From Brachionus manjavacas (taxonomy: Eukaryota; Rotifera; Eurotatoria; Ploima; Brachionidae), in the NCBI GenBank assembly GCA_019054805.1, contig JAHQIY010000012.1:744001-808000 (forward strand): a stretch of DNA of 64,000 nt. The letters run 5' to 3'. The notes beneath the pieces are model-generated. The model ran no database searches, was not told where the DNA came from, and worked only from the letters and a program-made list of their open reading frames with translations. Numbering within the stretch: position 1 is the first letter of the stretch; each line of letters opens with the position of its first letter. This document shows positions 20,380 to 31,707 of the stretch, one piece after another. A program made the translations under genes and the position numbers.

Positions 20380-21320
20380 TTACGTCACAGTTGCTATGCT
20401 GATGTAGGGAAAAATGCTAGAGTAAATCATGTCTTGCTGTTTTTGATTGTTTTTATTTACTAATAAAAAGCAGTCTTGTATAAAAGTCACAAGTCAAGTG
20501 CAAGTCAGGACTTTGACTTTTTTTAAAAAAAGGAATTAAAATATATAAAAAAATTATAAGTCTTGAATTTTATTATTAAGGGAAAAATAAAATTATTTGT
20601 TAAAATTTCTTTTTCAATGTAAATATTGAAACATGATTTTTTAAACAATTCACATAATTGACCTATTCTTGTTAAGTGAATTTAATAATAAAAAAAAAAA
20701 AAATTATAGATATTAATCAAACAAAATAAAAGAAATAAAATAATATATAAAAAATAAAATTTATGACTAGTAATTTTTAAATTTTTGAAACAAGTCGAGA
20801 CTTGTTATTTTTTAAAAATTTATTTTCAATCCAAGTCATACTTGGACTTGTTTTTGACTTGTTCAGATTTTTTTTCTGATTTTTATACAAGTCTGGTAAA
20901 AAGCAATAAAACAATAAACAAAAATTGAGTAAATTTATGCCACTGTTTTAAGCTCTCTTGGTGGCGATTAAAGTATTTTATTTCAATTTTAAAGATAAAT
21001 TAGATAATCTAATTAAAAGCATCTTTTTTAAACTTCAAACTTATTTATTAAAAATTAATAATATAAAAAAAATTTTTATTCCTTGAAAATAGCCTCAGCA
21101 TCTTTTTTAAGGATAAAAGTAAGTATAAATGCACTTGTTTCTTCTTCAATTACAAAATTTAGACCGATTACTTCCTCTTTTAGGCTTTTTGAGACTTTAT
21201 TGTCATCAAATTTATACCTGTTGTCTTCGCAATTTATGAATTTCTCCAATATGAAAAATAACTGCATTAAAATAGAATATATGTGATTCCAACCATTTGG
21301 AAGTATTTGAAGTATAAACA
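20380..21320 (+). repeat. Inner left inverted repeat segment
   Basis: The blocks AAAATGCTAGAGTAAATCATG (20,413-20,433) and the USP tail (21,076-21,321) pair in inverted order with 32,690-33,150. The terminal repeats therefore originally extended about 2 kb inward. The segment is interrupted by a MITE at 20,471-20,895. Confidence 0.7.
20471..20895. mobile_element. 425-bp hAT-type MITE in the left terminal repeat
   Basis: Ends are CAGTCTTGTATAAAAGTCA and, inverted, TTTTTATACAAGTCTG. Flanks are ATAAAAAG and GTAAAAAG, an 8-bp duplication with one mismatch, as for hAT elements. The interior has several CAAGTC/GACTTG words. A related CAAGTCAAGTCAAGTC patch lies at about 62,385-62,415. No coding capacity. 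Confidence 0.7.
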
Positions 21321-21321
21321 A
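21076..21321 (-). pseudogene. Degraded USP C-terminal copy in the left inverted repeat
   Basis: The fragment shares YKFDDNKVSKSLKEE and the IEE...ILKKDAEAIFKE end with the USP gene at 32,690-32,912. A deletion of about 33 bases removes the catalytic GH box, which in the right-hand copy reads KGHCVIYINPN. It has no upstream catalytic-Cys exon, so it cannot be an enzyme. Its position as the inverted partner of the right-hand USP 3' exon shows that the USP tail lies inside the terminal repeat. Confidence 0.75.
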
Positions 21322-21546
21322 TTTCTTCCCAGAAAAAAAAGACTTAAAAGTTGGCTATAAAATTAAACTATTGTCAATAAAATGATATTTTTATAGGACA
21401 AAAATTACTTAAATAAAAATAATAATTTGGTATAATAAATATTATATTTATTTATTTGTTAAATTTGATTAAATATAATTTAAAATATTTGATTAAATAA
21501 AACTAAAAATATTAATAATATATAAAAAAAATGAAATTATTATGAC

Positions 21547-22618
21547 CTAAAACTCTTCTGTATCAGATTCCGGCAATCTAGCTTCACGTTTATATTTTTC
21601 AATAAAAAATTGATTTTGCGCATCTTTGTTTATTTTGAATCGCATATCTCGTGATCCGTCAACATTTTTTCCATGTTGAAGATATTTTTTTCTATTATAT
21701 TTTTGTCATGTTAGGCGTTCCATCCATATTGAAATCACGACATTCCAATAAATCACGCAACAAAAAACCATTGAATTCTGGCTCAATTAATGTGCTTTGT
21801 AGATTTGGAAGAAAATTGTTTCTTGAACTCTTTAAATTTAAAAAACTTTTAATTTTAAGGCTTGATAATTAAAAACAATTTAAGTTACTGTCTCCATTCT
21901 TATTGAATTTGGATCTTTATTTACCTTGAAGCTTTTGTTTCTGCTATGATCAACCTATAAGATAAAAATAGAATAACTTTAAAATTTCAAAACAAAAAAA
22001 AGTACATTTCCTTCAACTTTTACATAACTAGTACTTGTGTTTTGGATCTTAGATGTGCCATAATTTTTAGCAGGATAATTTTTTTTTTCTTCATTAATAA
22101 TTTTAATTGCCTTTTTTTCTTCTAAATCTCTACACACTTCATTTACATTTAACTTTTTAGACAAGATTTCCTTTATTAAATAAAAAAAATGTTTTAAGAC
22201 TGAAAATGATAAAATAAGAGTACCTGTTGCCTACAAACTTTATCAAGTTTTATTTGCTGGGTTTCATACTTTTCCAAAAGATTAAAATAAAATCTTCTAA
22301 GTTTTTTAAGTTTTTCGTCTTGAATTAAAATAATTGCTGCAAAGTCCATATTTCTTTCGATGAGTTTGGTTGAATTATCTTTATTTTTATGAGAACCACC
22401 AAAATGAGTTTCTAAAACTGAAACATTATTAGAACCTTCACATAGATTTTCAAAAGCTTGATCAATGCTGCTTAAACATTCCTGGTCATCGAATAAAAAA
22501 TTGTCATGCGGAACACAATGTTCTGAATTAAAATTTCCTCCTTAATATCACCATTTTTCATTTTTTCCTTAATCTTGTCTACCACATCAATAAAATCATC
22601 ACAAACATAAGGTTTCAT
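21547..22618 (-). pseudogene. Third leftward gene of the 17.7-kb element, multi-exon, two frame breaks
   Basis: Exon blocks can be read on the minus strand from an ATG at 22,618 (MKPYVCDDFIDVVDKIKE). A frame shift or a 29-base excision occurs at about 22,540. The block then runs to KLDKVCRQQ near 22,225, followed by a gtactc donor. The next exon runs from EILSKKLNVNEVCRDLEE to YVKVEG near 22,010. A further exon reads VDHSRNKSFKVNKDPNS and joins in phase to SSRNNFLPNLQ (about 21,860). After DGTPNMT an extra A in an A5 run shifts the frame, and the protein would end LPESDTEEF at 21,547. Charged, Lys/Glu-rich and Asn-rich, with no domain I recognise. The paired breaks sit at homopolymers, so sequencing error is possible. 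Confidence 0.55.
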
Positions 22619-22938
22619 CGTTGCATTTGAATCGAGAAATAGTTGTTTTTTTAATTCATTTTTAAAGAAAATTTTAAATAATCTTAAAATTTATAATGAA
22701 TGTAAAAAAACTTGTATGGACTCAAAAAAGTTAACAAGCAGTTTAGACTAATTACTGGGAAAGGCACTTGCATCCTTCACTTTTTAATTTTTCAACATGC
22801 TTTAAACACGTTTTAGTTTAAAAAGAGAGTTTTTAATTTGTTTAAAAAACAATAACTGATTTTTAAACTATTAAGGTTAAATAACGAAACAAAAAATTAA
22901 ACAACAAAATTAATTTATTATTTTAAATAATTACATGA

Positions 22939-23337
22939 TTATTGATTAATAATTTGATTTTCTAAACATTTAATTTTGCTGTCTTTTTCAATCACAATTG
23001 CCTTTAAATGCTCAACTTCTTCTTCAAGCTTCCTGATATTTGGATTAATTATTATCAAATCAGAAGGTTTTAAAATAATCGAATAAAATTGATTTTTTGT
23101 TTTTTCTTTAAACAAATTTCTTGTTTTACCACCTTTTTTTTTAAACCAAGATCGTTTAATTGATACAAATTTTGAGGTTATATTTTTTTCTAATGACGAT
23201 GAAAGCGGATTTTGAAGCTTTAACTTGAATTTACTTTCGATATGCATTGATAATTCAATTAACAAACGTTTATTAATTGTATAATTATTCATTTTAAGAC
23301 TCGTGAAAATAATTTCTTTGCCTATTTTGATTTCCAT
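22939..23337 (-). CDS. Coiled-coil protein of the 17.7-kb element (132 aa)
   Basis: A single intact frame from the ATG at 23,337. The N-terminal half is basic (IKRSWFKKKGGKTRNLFKEK at about residues 60-80). The last 35 residues (IRKLEEEVEHLKAIVIEKD and the rest) form a coiled coil with Leu/Ile at heptad spacing. A BEN-like or DNA-binding role is conceivable from the basic region plus coil, but no signature supports it. It lies between the other two leftward genes, in the same orientation, about 230 bases downstream of the C2H2 gene. Probably an accessory or regulatory protein of the element. Confidence 0.6.
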   Translation of the reverse strand: MEIKIGKEIIFTSLKMNNYTINKRLLIELSMHIESKFKLKLQNPLSSSLEKNITSKFVSIKRSWFKKKGGKTRNLFKEKTKNQFYSIILKPSDLIIINPNIRKLEEEVEHLKAIVIEKDSKIKCLENQIINQ

Positions 23338-23567
23338 ATTTTTAATTTAATTCTGAAATTTAGATTCTTTGATTAAATAGCAATTTTTGCTGGTCTACAA
23401 GAATTCATAATCTTTTTGTTGAAACTTCAGGCTAATAACTCACGTGAATATTTTTTGTTAAAGGCTTTAAAAAAAATGAATATAATAAAAATTTTATTTA
23501 AATTTAAATCAATAGATAAATATTTTGCTAAAATAAATTTGTAAAATTTGATAAATAAAAAAAATAA

Positions 23568-24465
23568 CTAATAAAATTTGCTTCTTTTAAATTCATCGAA
23601 TTGTTCTGGTTTATTGTAGCTTTTTTTGATCTTTAGATTAATTAATCCCTTTTCATCGCTTCTCGATTTAGCGTTTTTTTGACAAATTATCTCTGATTTT
23701 ACCGTTTCTTCTTTTGTAACATTCTAAATTGAATTTTTTTTACAAAATATACAAAATTACAATTTTTTTTTTTAAATACTATCATTGCCAAACTTGAATA
23801 TTTTGATTCAACCGATAAAGACTTGATTTCTTTAGTAAAAATATTACTGATGCTATTATTGCATAAGGAATTTGCTTGAAATTGTCTTGTATTCAAATTT
23901 TGATTGTCTGTTTTTTCAAGATCATTCATTTTTAAAATTCGCACTGATTGACCTGTCGAAGAATGCAAATTTGAACTTATTGGTGAGTAAGATGTGATTT
24001 TATCTAATTTAAGCAAGTTGAGATTTTCATCTTGATAAAACAGTGAATAAAAATCAGTCTGTGTTCCTGAGCTTTCGGTTTCAATCTTATTAACATGCAT
24101 TTCATCCAAATTTAAATTCAAACTACCCAAATCACCTAAACTCTTACTTCTTATTAAAAGTTTTGATCTGAGATTTGGGTTGAGATTCAAATTATTATTT
24201 TGAATGAATAAATTTGGAAATTGTATTCCACATTCGTAATTCTTTTCAATCTTCATTTTTTTAGGGTCATTTTTAATTTTATCAAGATGAAATCTTGTAT
24301 AGTGAGCTTTAAGTCGATCTGAAAAGTCTGTTTTCCATTTTGGATTGCAATAAAGACACTGATACTTTTCCTGAAAGAAACACATTTATATTATGCTTTT
24401 TTTCATAAATAATAAATTACGCTGGTGGTAGTGATGTTTGATGAGCTACTATTTGTTCTTTTCAT
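23568..24465 (-). CDS. C2H2 zinc-finger accessory protein of the 17.7-kb element, three exons (263 aa)
   Basis: Exon 1 is 24,465-24,421 (15 codons, donor GTAATT). Exon 2 is 24,370-23,780 (197 codons, acceptor TTTCAG, donor GTATTT). Exon 3 is 23,723-23,568 (51 codons and TAG, acceptor TTTAG). All junctions are phase 0 and the joined frame has no stop. Residues about 18-43 are a C2H2 finger (YQCLYCNPKW...LKAHYTRFH; Cys-x2-Cys, His-x4-His). The middle is Asn/Leu-rich and low in structure; the C-terminus is Lys-rich. A DNA-binding accessory protein that recognises the element ends or regulates its transcription is a fair inference. The intact splicing frame suggests recent function. Confidence 0.75.
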
Positions 24466-27454
24466 TCTTGAATATATAATCTTTTATGAAAATCTTTCTC
24501 GTTTTTTATAGAAAATATAATTTTAAAAGCTAAGCAATCCTTCAAGAAGTTGATTATTCTTAATTTTTCAACATGCCAATTTCTAACAAATAATCAAATT
24601 TTTTATTGTGAAATTTAATAAAACAAAATGGTTGCTTTAAAATTTTATTTAAAAAATTTTTTTAGATTTTTTTTGACAACTCTAACATGAATTTAAAACA
24701 ACGCCCAGCGTTGTGCATGTCTATACCAAGCATATATAGCCAATCTATAAAAAATTCTTTGTTTTTCTTTAAAATTAACAATTGACCCATCATATCTGAT
24801 AACTATTATGAAAAAAATAACACATTAAAAAAAACTTTAACGAAATTAATGTATTGTTTTGCGCATTTTTTTGTATTAAGCAGATTATAATGCGCGCTTA
24901 AAGGAGATTTTCAATATTTCATTGGCTATTACCATGATGAATTCTTACGAATTATTGAAAATCGACTTTAAACCCACGTTAACAACGGTTTAATACATTT
25001 TTTGCAAAAATAATTTTTTGAAATATTTTTAAGAAAGAATGGTAGTAAGAACTATGCGGTAAAGTAATACTCTAATATTAGTAGGCGAAACTACTATGCG
25101 CAAGCAGTAAGGATAATTATAACAAATTTATTTTGAAAAATCCATTCATTTTTAGAATTTTTGAATATGCTGGTCCTATTCCTGCAATACAAATTATATC
25201 TAGTTCGGAAAAATTTTTGTTACTCAAATGTTTTTTCTTTAACATTTTTTAAATAGTCAAAAATAAAAAGAATAAAGGCTTATTATTTAAATAAATCAAC
25301 TATCCTTTTCGGAATTAATGAATTCATCTTATATTAAAATAAAATTTCAAAAGATTTCACAACTAAAATTTTCATTTTGCCTAAATTCTAAAATTAGACC
25401 TTATTAACAGTTTAAGAAAAAATTCATTTATTTTATATCATATAAATTTTTCTTAAAATAGTTTTTTTAAGCTAGCAACCGTACGCTTGTACGCTTCACT
25501 GGTACGGTGTAAATTTACAATCACTGTTTGATTCAGAACTAATAATTTTTGGATAAATTTAATTTTAAGTTAATTTATTTTCCTGAAAACTTTTCAAATG
25601 TTAATGGTGAAGGAGAAGAAATTGATCTATTCACAGGAATAATATATTTTTAATAATAGATTCATTTTAATTTTTTGGTTTTAAATAAAAATTAAATTTT
25701 TAATAAGTTTTTTTTATAATTTGATTAAAAAGCTGAATCAAATTTTTATTATCGATGTATGAAACAGTGAACGATGAAAATACAAAACCATTTTTCGATT
25801 TCTTAAATTTCTTTTCAAAACTCTTCAATATTTTGACTCTAATTGAGAAAAAAATTAAAACCAAATTACTGTGCTTCAATGTTTTTTTTTACGAGTTTTG
25901 AGAAAATGCTGACCTTCCTTTTAATTTAAAATAAAATATAAAATTAACAATAATTTCATAAAACTTTAGATTTTGAAACAATTAAATTTATAAACTGTAA
26001 TTTTGATAATCAAAAAAAAAAGACGCGTAACGTGTTTTAATTTTTCCGTCAGTTAGAGAAGAAAACTATCAATCATTTAGTACAAAAAAATTCAACGTGC
26101 AACGAAAAAATATTAAAAAGTTTGTTTCAAAAGCAAAAACAAATAATATCAAAAATACTGCTGAATGAAGTTTATATTAGCGGTTTTATAGAGATGAGAT
26201 GACGGTCATTTAATATTAAGCTTTATTCAAAAAGCATCAAATGACATGAGCTCAATTCCTTTAAGCGATATAAGTCAAAAGCAATCAACATTCATGTAAA
26301 AAATTGAATAAAAGACTTTCAACTAACATAATAAAAAATATAAAATCCCGAAAAATATTGACAAAATATTTTTCAATCGTTTTGTCAATTTCATCGCAGC
26401 AAATGGATTTTTTGTAAAACAAGTCTTCTTCAAAGCATTTAAAAAAATTCAAGCAATCAGAAATTCTTAAGTTTTTGTAACAATTGTTTCAGCAACCATC
26501 AAACATATTCAAAAACATGAATATGTCAAATAAATATAACAATTATTTCATTATTTTATCAAAATTGATTTTTTATTTATTTTGTGAACTTTTTTATTTA
26601 TTTTATCAAATTATGTTTTTATTAGGGATCTTATTATATTTGATGCTTATTGAAAAAACATTCAAAAGAAGTTATTTCCAAAGTTAAAGCGGTGTTGCGC
26701 ACACTGCTCTTGTGCGCTGGGTTCACAAGTTAAAAACGTCCCCTGGAAAACTCTTTTTGTTGTTTATTAGAAATAAGTAAAAATATTAAGAAATGTAAGA
26801 AATATTTTAAGAGCTCAAAAATTTAAAAATAAAATGTTTTAAAAAATAAAAAGTTTAAAAAAGTTTAAAAAAAATAAAAATTTACTTTTGTGAAAATCAT
26901 TAAACCTTTGTTTGTCTTGTTTTAAAAACCTTTTTGTCTCCTTTGGGCTTTTTTTATTTTAATAGTTTACTCAAAAGAATTTTTTCAATGGTGTAAGTTT
27001 AATTGTATTTTGATTAACAAAAATTTGCTAGAAGTGCAGCAAGGTAATAAAACTTTAAATTACTATCCGGGTGATTTGTGTATTCTTTTATAGGTAAACG
27101 ACAGTTTACGCCATAAAAATGACATAAATTACATACTAGTAATTTATCGAGCATATTAAAAGGCTTGAAAATTCTCTTACAAAAAAGGAAGAAATATTAA
27201 ATAAATTATTTTTTTCCATTTTTAATTTTTTTAATTTATTTCCTCGTCTAAATCAAATTAATTTTTGTAGTTGTTCAATTATTTTTATTTAGTCACTTTA
27301 TTCAAATTAAATCTATATTAAATCATAAGACAAATAAAGAGACAATAATCTTTTAAAAAGGCTATCCCAGTATAATCAAAAAAGAATAAAAACAATTTAA
27401 AAAAATTTTACAAATTTCACAAAAATTTTATACTAAAATTTTAGTTAACTGAAA
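24466..27454. other. Central spacer of the 17.7-kb element between divergent gene sets
   Basis: About 3 kb of A/T-rich DNA separates the leftward and rightward genes, so it should hold both promoters. It has three GC-richer islands: CGCCCAGCGTTGTGCATG near 24,705, ACCGTAC...GTACGGT near 25,477-25,510, and GCGCACACTGCTCTTGTGCGC near 26,702. The last two can form hairpins. Bases about 26,330-26,470 read RFVNFIAANGFFVKQVFFKAF in one frame, weakly like a hAT transposase N-terminal region. I would not call that a gene. Confidence 0.5.
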
Positions 27455-30400
27455 ATGAATCGATCTGATATAAATGAATTCATTGAACAAAATCAAGCTT
27501 TTTTGATAGAAGATGGACATCAAATTCTTTTATTGATCGAAGAAATTTAAAAAATTTTGTTAGAAATTTTTTGCTTATTTTATCTGGTAATAAATTATCA
27601 AAATTAATATTCAAATTACTTTTTTTGCAAAATTTTATAATAAAAGGAAATGATATCAATGGAATGCTTAATGAAGTTTTGTATGATTTTGAAAAAAATT
27701 CATTACAATCAAAATACAAAATAGCACTTCGATATTTTTCTCGAATTTACAATGAAGCTAAACCAAAGGATAAGCACCAATATTTGTATCCTTTACGAAT
27801 TTCTGGATTAAAAAAAAAAGAAGCTGAAAGTCTTAACTTTTTTTCGACTTCTTACATGTGGCAAAAATGTTTGAATAGAAATATAAGAAATATTGGTAAT
27901 TTTTTATTTCCATTCTTGTAATACATTCTTGAAAAATTAATAAAATAATTCATAGGTGATAAAACGTAAAATTTGCACAGCATTAAAAAAGATTCCCAAT
28001 ACGCTCTTTAGAGTTTTACAAAAACCTATTTACGAGTCTTTGTTAAGAAATCAAAAATTGTTAAAAAATTGGATCATTTTAAAAATTTTTTTTTCAAATT
28101 AGATAATTAAAAAAAATTCCAAACTAAATTTTAAATTTTTAAAGGAGGCAGATATAGGTTGTCAAGTTTTTTTGTTGATCAAATTGAAAATCACATGAAA
28201 AGTATTAGTGAAATAGCAGCTAATAGATTTTTAAAAAAGAAACAAACTAACGCTTATTATACAAGCACATCAATGTTAAAAGCATACCAAAATTTCCAGT
28301 ACAAAGATATTTCATATTCGTCTTTTTATAAATATGTTGATGAAAAGTTCAAAAAACCACATAGAATCTCAGATTTATGTGATTACTGTGAAAGAATAAA
28401 GTAAATTTTTAATATTAATACAAAAATTTTCTTTGTTAAAAACAAATTTAAAAAGGGTTTAAAGCAACAATTATTTAAATCTGCTTTAGAAAATGGATAC
28501 GATGGACCTGATGACTATTCTTTAGTCAAAGAATTTATTATAATTAAAAAAACAAGGTGTTAATTGAAAAATTTAGAAATAATCAATTTTAATTAAAAAT
28601 TTTATTTCTTTTTCCAGAAATGATCTTTTAGGCCAAATTGAATTGTTTTCAAAAATTGAAAGTATTAACCTTCATTTTGATATAGCTAATAGGCAAAGAG
28701 ATTCTTATAATTTAATGCGTTTAAATTTGGAACACGATTACATATTAATAGACATGGATTGGAAGCAAAAAATAATGATCGGTTTGTATATTTATATTTT
28801 TTGTGTATTCTTAAAGTTTGATCTATCGAAGTTTTGGGCATTGTGAATTTTGGTACAAAAGTCAAAAAAAAAAAATTAAAAATGCCAAAGCTTAAGTTCT
28901 GAATGACCAAATCATGTTCTATAAATCGCAGCAACTGATACATCCTATGTACCAATAATATAATGATTCTTCAAATCACTGCAATAATTCTGCAAAATTC
29001 AGAAAATTATGAATATTAGTACAAAAAACAAAAACAAAATATAAAAAAGCTAGATCTTTAATCTAGAAAGACTAAAACATGTTCTGAAAATTGTAGCAAC
29101 TGAAACATCTTCTTTACTACCCTTTAAAGTTGAGTTGGACTTTTAATATAATATAATATCCCAAATGCAGATTTATTGCAGTGTTTTGCAGAATTAGTAT
29201 ATTGGTGGTACAAAGGTTATTCCAGTAAGAAAGTAAATTTTTAAAAAAATCATTCTTTTAAAAATTCATTCAAATTTTTTTTCTTTTCTTTTTCTCAGTT
29301 TTTACCAAATTTTACAAAATCCTTTCAGAATTATTGACTTTGCAAAAAATGTATTGATTTTTTAAAAAATGTTGGCAATTTTCTTTCCTTTTAATTGAAT
29401 AACCTGAAATATCGATTATTTCGGTAAATTATTTGTATTTGGCTTTTAAGAATTTACAATATTTCACGTGAATTTACGTTTTTAGAATTTCATTAATGAT
29501 AAGTTAAATCACTTGAATTAACGTGAAATATTATAAAATATTTAGAGACTTGCTTTAAATTCTTGACAAAGAATTTTGAGACTTGCTTTAAATTTAAGTA
29601 TTAATTTCATGATTAACATAATACCTGCAATTATAACTGATTTTATTAATATCGAATACAATTTCGTAATTTTTCAGATTAAAAATTAAATAAAATAAAA
29701 AATTCAAGAATTGAGAATGTTGAAAGATAGTGCAACTTTTTTATTTTAAAAGAATTTTTTTTTTCTTTTTTTCTATTTTTCAATGGAGCAAAAGTCAAAA
29801 TTATTTTACTCTTAGAGTAGTATGCATGAGTTTACGGTATGTAAAAGTATTTTTTCTAATATCTTTTATTAACTTTATTCTTAATTTAAAAATTTAAAAA
29901 TTTTTGTTCAAATTTATTTGAAATTCACAAAACCACTATTTTTTTGATCCAAAATAATGCAAATAACGGGTTTATCCTTTCATTTATTCTCGAATGAATA
30001 GTTTTTTTCTATTGATGCAAGCCGCAATCGATTTTAGTAATTATTTTTATTTATTTATTTAAATTAAAATAAACTGAAATTAAGTAACTCATAATCTCTA
30101 ATAATTTGAAATGAGAAAAAAGCTTTGCATCCGCTTTTATTTATATTTATTAATTAAAGGTCTTAGTCCAAGGCAGCCTAGTAATGAATACAGAAACCAA
30201 GTATCAAGAACTTTATTTGGTTTTGGGATTTATTTCAAAAAAAATGATACTGTTGAGTGCATGAATATTGATTTGATTTCTTGTTTGCAAAACAGCGAAA
30301 CTGGAGCAGAAGTAGTTAAAAACTTTAAGTAATTTTTGCTTGTTTTCTAAAAAAATTTTTCTAATAATTTTAGTAGATTTTTAAGAAATTTAGATGTTTT

Positions 30401-31399
30401 CAAAAAAATTGAAACAAAAAAATACATTATTTGGGCTGATACTGGAACTCACTTTAGGTGTTCTGAAGTCATCCATTATTTATTTCAAGAGCTTTCAAGA
30501 GATAAAATAAAAGTATGTTTGAACTTCTTTGTAGAAAAACACGGTAAAAATAGTCGAGATCAACATTTTTCCGCTGTTTCTAATTTTATAAATCAAGAAT
30601 CTCTGGTTAAAAAATTAACTTGCTCTCAAGATATTGCTGATGCAATTAATAAAAATCAACTAATTTCAAATATTTATCGACAAAAAATTAAAAAACTTAA
30701 ACCAATCCAAACTCTTGCCTATGTTGTCAATTTTACCAATTTTGAAGCTAACTTATCTTTTAAAAAAGTAAAAATATCACAAATTATTACAACTTTTTTA
30801 ATAATGACGCAAACGAGCTTCGCAGTGTAATAGTTTCAGATTTGCGTATTTCAAAATTGGTTGAGTACGAAGATTCATTACAGAATATAATAAATAATGA
30901 ATTAGATTGTACAACGATAGAAAAAAAAGTAATAGAACCAAAGCTTCCAAATATAATTAGAAAAACAAAAATGCTAAAAAAAAATCTACGTTCTTTGCAA
31001 ACAAATCAAAATTGCGAAATAAATGCCTCGCAAGAGTTGAGCATTGTATTATCGAATTTGGATGATTTAGAGGAAAAAATTGATAATAATTGGTGTAAAG
31101 AAGAATGCAAAGACTGTACAGCGACTATCCGATTTAGATTAACTGAATTAACATGTGAAACCAGAAAAAACTTAGTTGATGAATTAAAAAGACATCAGCA
31201 TCCGTCATCAAGAAGTAATCAGTACAAAAAAAATAGATCAAAAGATGAGGCAATGAATGAGTTGAAAGCGCATTATTTAAAAAATCATAGGAAAGATAAT
31301 TTAACTTTCGAAAACTCAAATATATTTTGTAAAAAATGTAGCCAAAAATTTTTATGTTTACAAAGTTTAATAATGCATAAACTTAGACAAAAGCATTAA
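27455..31399 (+). CDS. Multi-exon transposase with C-terminal C2H2 finger (17.7-kb element)
   Basis: Consistent exons are 28,145-28,400, 28,456-28,556, 28,618-28,781, 30,160-30,328 and 30,374-31,399. Canonical GT/AG junctions in phase give ...KKTR|NDLLGQ and KIMI-G|LSPRQ. Upstream coding starts at the ATG at 27,455 with less certain junctions. Motifs: a Cys-x2-Cys pair (DLCDYCERIK), YILIDMDWKQK (candidate first Asp), IIWADTGTHFRC (second Asp) and FFVEKHGKNSRDQHF. The HGK-x3-D pattern resembles RNase-H-fold transposases of unclassified metazoan elements. The last residues carry a finger, FCKKCSQKF...HKLRQKH. One frame break near 30,800 at a T run, one near 27,520 and one doubtful junction at 28,400 remain. 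The long fourth intron contains a MITE. Confidence 0.65.
28842..29230. repeat. MITE-like repeat B, copy 1, in a transposase intron
   Basis: The start TGTGAATTTTGGTACAAAAG, a central GCCAAAGCTTAAGTTC and an end block with TTGCAGAATTAGTATATTGG recur inverted at 33,150-34,125. It lies in the intron between 28,781 and 30,160 and so need not damage the mRNA. Ends and target duplication were not fixed. Confidence 0.6.
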
Positions 31400-31707
31400 T
31401 TTTTTTTTTAAATAAATTTTATATTAAAATAATTTTAAAATGTTTTATTATTTATTTGGGATAAGAAGTGATATTTTTATCAATAATATATTTTTTGAAT
31501 TAAATTTGAATTTAACATTAGAAAATGGAATGAAATCCATATTTTATCTTTTAATTTACCTTTAAATGGAAAAATTAAAATTAAAATATATACTTTATTC
31601 AATTATTTTTGTTCATAAATTTGATGAGAAATTAACTATTTTTTCTTTAATTTGTAGACTTATATTAGATTTTAAAAAAATTTTAAATATTAATATTAGA
31701 ATTCAAA
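31400..31707. other. Spacer between transposase and USP genes
   Basis: About 310 A/T-rich bases, with AATAAA-like words just after the transposase stop. It probably holds the transposase 3' end and the USP promoter, but no TATA box is convincing in this composition. Confidence 0.35.

Noticed and set aside
26484..26687. 67-codon hydrophobic plus frame in the element centre
   Set aside because: Long Phe/Leu/Tyr runs are what random A/T-rich DNA encodes; no exon context.
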